This document shows positions 62,425 through 64,000 of a stretch of DNA of 64,000 nucleotides, one piece after another (the stretch's first letter is position 1; every line of letters begins with the position of its first letter). This stretch comes from Sipunculus nudus. Its lineage: Eukaryota; Annelida; Sipuncula; Golfingiida; Sipunculidae. The stretch is from contig CM049317.1 of NCBI GenBank assembly GCA_026874595.1, forward strand, positions 49,314,401 to 49,378,400, in the 5' to 3' direction. A program made the position numbers and the translations under genes. The notes beneath the pieces were generated by a model. That model made no database searches, was not told the origin of the DNA, and saw only the letters and a list, made by a program, of their open reading frames with translations.

Positions 62425-62988
62425 TGGTGAAAAACTGCACCGTATTTGCATTATTATTTTTTAACCACTCTAATTTAAACGTTTCTCAGCCTATATCTTC
62501 AAAGAATATTTAGGCTTTGGAAAAGAGGGTAACCCCCCCCCCCCACACACACACGCCGACCGCAGTTGCTGATCCATGATTTAGGAAAAGGGGGTCAAGC
62601 CCATGATCACTAATGAAACAGCCTATAAAAAGTTCCTCTGGTCAAAGGGAAAGGAGGGTCAGGGCCGCAAAAATTGGTCTAAATCCCATTAAAAAGCTTG
62701 CGGCCACTGTAGGGGTGGGGGTCATTTGATCCGCTTCTTTACGTTTTCAACGTATTACCAATAGTAGGATAGCCACATAAAATTTTGATAATTATGAGAA
62801 ATATAATTTATCCTCATGTTTTTTTTCCAAGATTTTCGTGGACCTCTATCTTATTTATATCTCTATTCCCTGTTTCAATTAAAGGAAGTATATTGTGTAT
62901 AGAAAATATATATTGTTAGGGGTCCTTTTATTTATGAGTTACTAGGGATAAGATTGTTCGTTGCGTGTTCCCTCTTGCCTGGCACCCT

Positions 62989-62995
62989 TATAAAT
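62989..62995 (+). promoter_or_regulatory. Candidate TATA box of U5
   Basis: CCTTATAAATCTAC, 534 bp before the signal-exon ATG at 63523. Confidence 0.3.
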
Positions 62996-63522
62996 CTACC
63001 CCTGATTATCGTGTGTCCGGTTGTTTGCCTGTCTGCAGGCGTGTTTGGATATTTCTGTGTATTTGTGCGTGTGTGTATTCATGTGAATGTGTGTCAAACT
63101 ATAAATATTTAAGTGTAGGAATGGAGAGATACAGAGGCAGATTGAATATCTACTAGTAGAATAACTGTTGTATAACATTTACCTATTACATAGATTTATT
63201 TTTTTTATATTTTAAGTTTACTGGTTACGAGTACATAGGACATACATCACTGGCAGGCAAGCACTTTAAATTTTCAAAATATACTTGATGAAATTCCATG
63301 ACTTCCCGGTCGACAGAATTAATCATTGAATGTTCAGAGGAGTTTTTCTTTATTTTGGTAATTTATAATTATCAGCGGTATGGACCATAACCAGGCCCGA
63401 TATTATCGATGAAATGTGATTGGTTATATCCGCTGTATTAAATTACTACTTTTTGTTAACATATGTTCACCCTGTCACAGTGTTGGATATGTGCCGTGTT
63501 TACTGTATGTGTCGGCGTCAGA

Positions 63523-63617
63523 ATGTCTGGTGTTTTAGTAATTACCCTGTGGCTAATTGTGGTCATTCCTTCCGGGCTCAGCGGCGAGCGGCCACCAACC
63601 GACGCCTATATATCATA
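63523..63617 (+). pseudogene. Signal-peptide exon of U5 with deleted splice donor
   Basis: The frame encodes MSGVLVITLWLIVVIPSGLS and then GERPPT, as in the other copies. Instead of the cag/gt donor, the sequence passes directly into intron-derived sequence that in U3 lies about 130 bp further on. It reads DAYIS and a stop. The promoter-side sequence remains intact. Unless another donor is used, this copy would produce only a short secreted peptide or nothing. Confidence 0.55.
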
Positions 63618-64000
63618 AGACCTGACCGTCTGCAAACCTCCGTGACACAAATATTGGGTATATTGATTATGTTGTTAATCCTTGTAGGATATGGTACAAT
63701 AACACATAATATATATATACAATTATGTGTGTGCTTGTACTGTTCGTCCATAAATTTGGTATTTGTGTTTGATATTCTAACCTAAACGGCGTTCGTCAAT
63801 GATCTTGTTACAGACTGAAATAACATAATCCCATCTTTAACAAACTATTGACTCCCGTATGCTTTATTTTTATTTTCTTTACCCAATGTAATTAAAGGGT
63901 ATTATCCCAAATTAAATTACAAAGAATATTATGTTTTTTTCAGCGTTATTTGTTGGCACTTTAGCTATCTGTTTTCATGATATTATACACTGTGTATCTG

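Larger units (their letters stand above)
59050..64000 (+). repeat. 5'-module U5 (runs to window end)
   Basis: Last module copy. It contains an internal direct duplication: cctcctgag(a/g)taggcagcta at about 59409 and 60380, and ctgtaacggacgaattggta-type segments at about 59660 and 60838. Part of the upstream region is therefore present twice. A (TA)n tract lies at 60131-60211. No gene is visible other than the damaged signal exon. Confidence 0.7.

Overview
This is eukaryotic (metazoan) nuclear DNA. It is AT-rich and intron-rich, with GT-AG introns, very many (AT)n microsatellites, an LTR retrotransposon and DNA-transposon fragments. No operons, ribosome binding sites or prokaryotic genes are visible. 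The type of receptor genes and transposons suggests an invertebrate, perhaps a marine one such as a mollusc; this is inference and I cannot name the species.

The main content is a cluster of duplicated C-type-lectin-like receptor genes, all on the + strand. One gene can be pieced together from short exons: signal peptide, CTLD1 (two exons), CTLD2 (two exons), stalk, transmembrane helix, and a tyrosine-containing cytoplasmic tail. From the signal exon to the transmembrane exon every intact boundary is phase 1, so each exon is a symmetric module. Gene 1 (118-4593) enters from the left and keeps CTLD2, stalk, TM and tail. Gene 2 (first exon 24486-24564, body 28220-31319) has CTLD1 and the first half of CTLD2 intact, but its membrane-proximal part is decaying. 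Gene 3 (about 47043-47645, with possible tail exons to 50848) looks like a pseudogene or relic.

Between the genes lie large duplications. A 3'-flank block (R1a about 2846-7880, R1b about 49555-53990) runs on into a 5'-module of about 5-6 kb (U1-U5: promoter region, signal-peptide exon, start of intron 1). There are five module copies (about 7880-13960, 13960-19740, 19740-25860, 53990-59050, 59050-end) but only four signal exons (12969, 24486, 57833, 63523). Only the one at 24486 lies directly before a receptor body. The others are orphan or alternative first exons. In U2 the signal exon is replaced by an inverted-repeat element (17886-19560). In U5 its splice donor is deleted.

From 34137 to 40815, on the minus strand, lies a degenerate Ty3/gypsy-type LTR retrotransposon with order LTR-gag-protease-integrase-RT-RNaseH-LTR. 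The integrase precedes the reverse transcriptase, as in the Gmr1-like group. A Tigger/pogo-like element (52171-53158) and small hAT-like MITEs are also present. The stretches 25860-28200, 31320-34136, 40816-47040 and 47646-49554 hold no gene I can support, apart from one Cys-rich minus-strand ORF.
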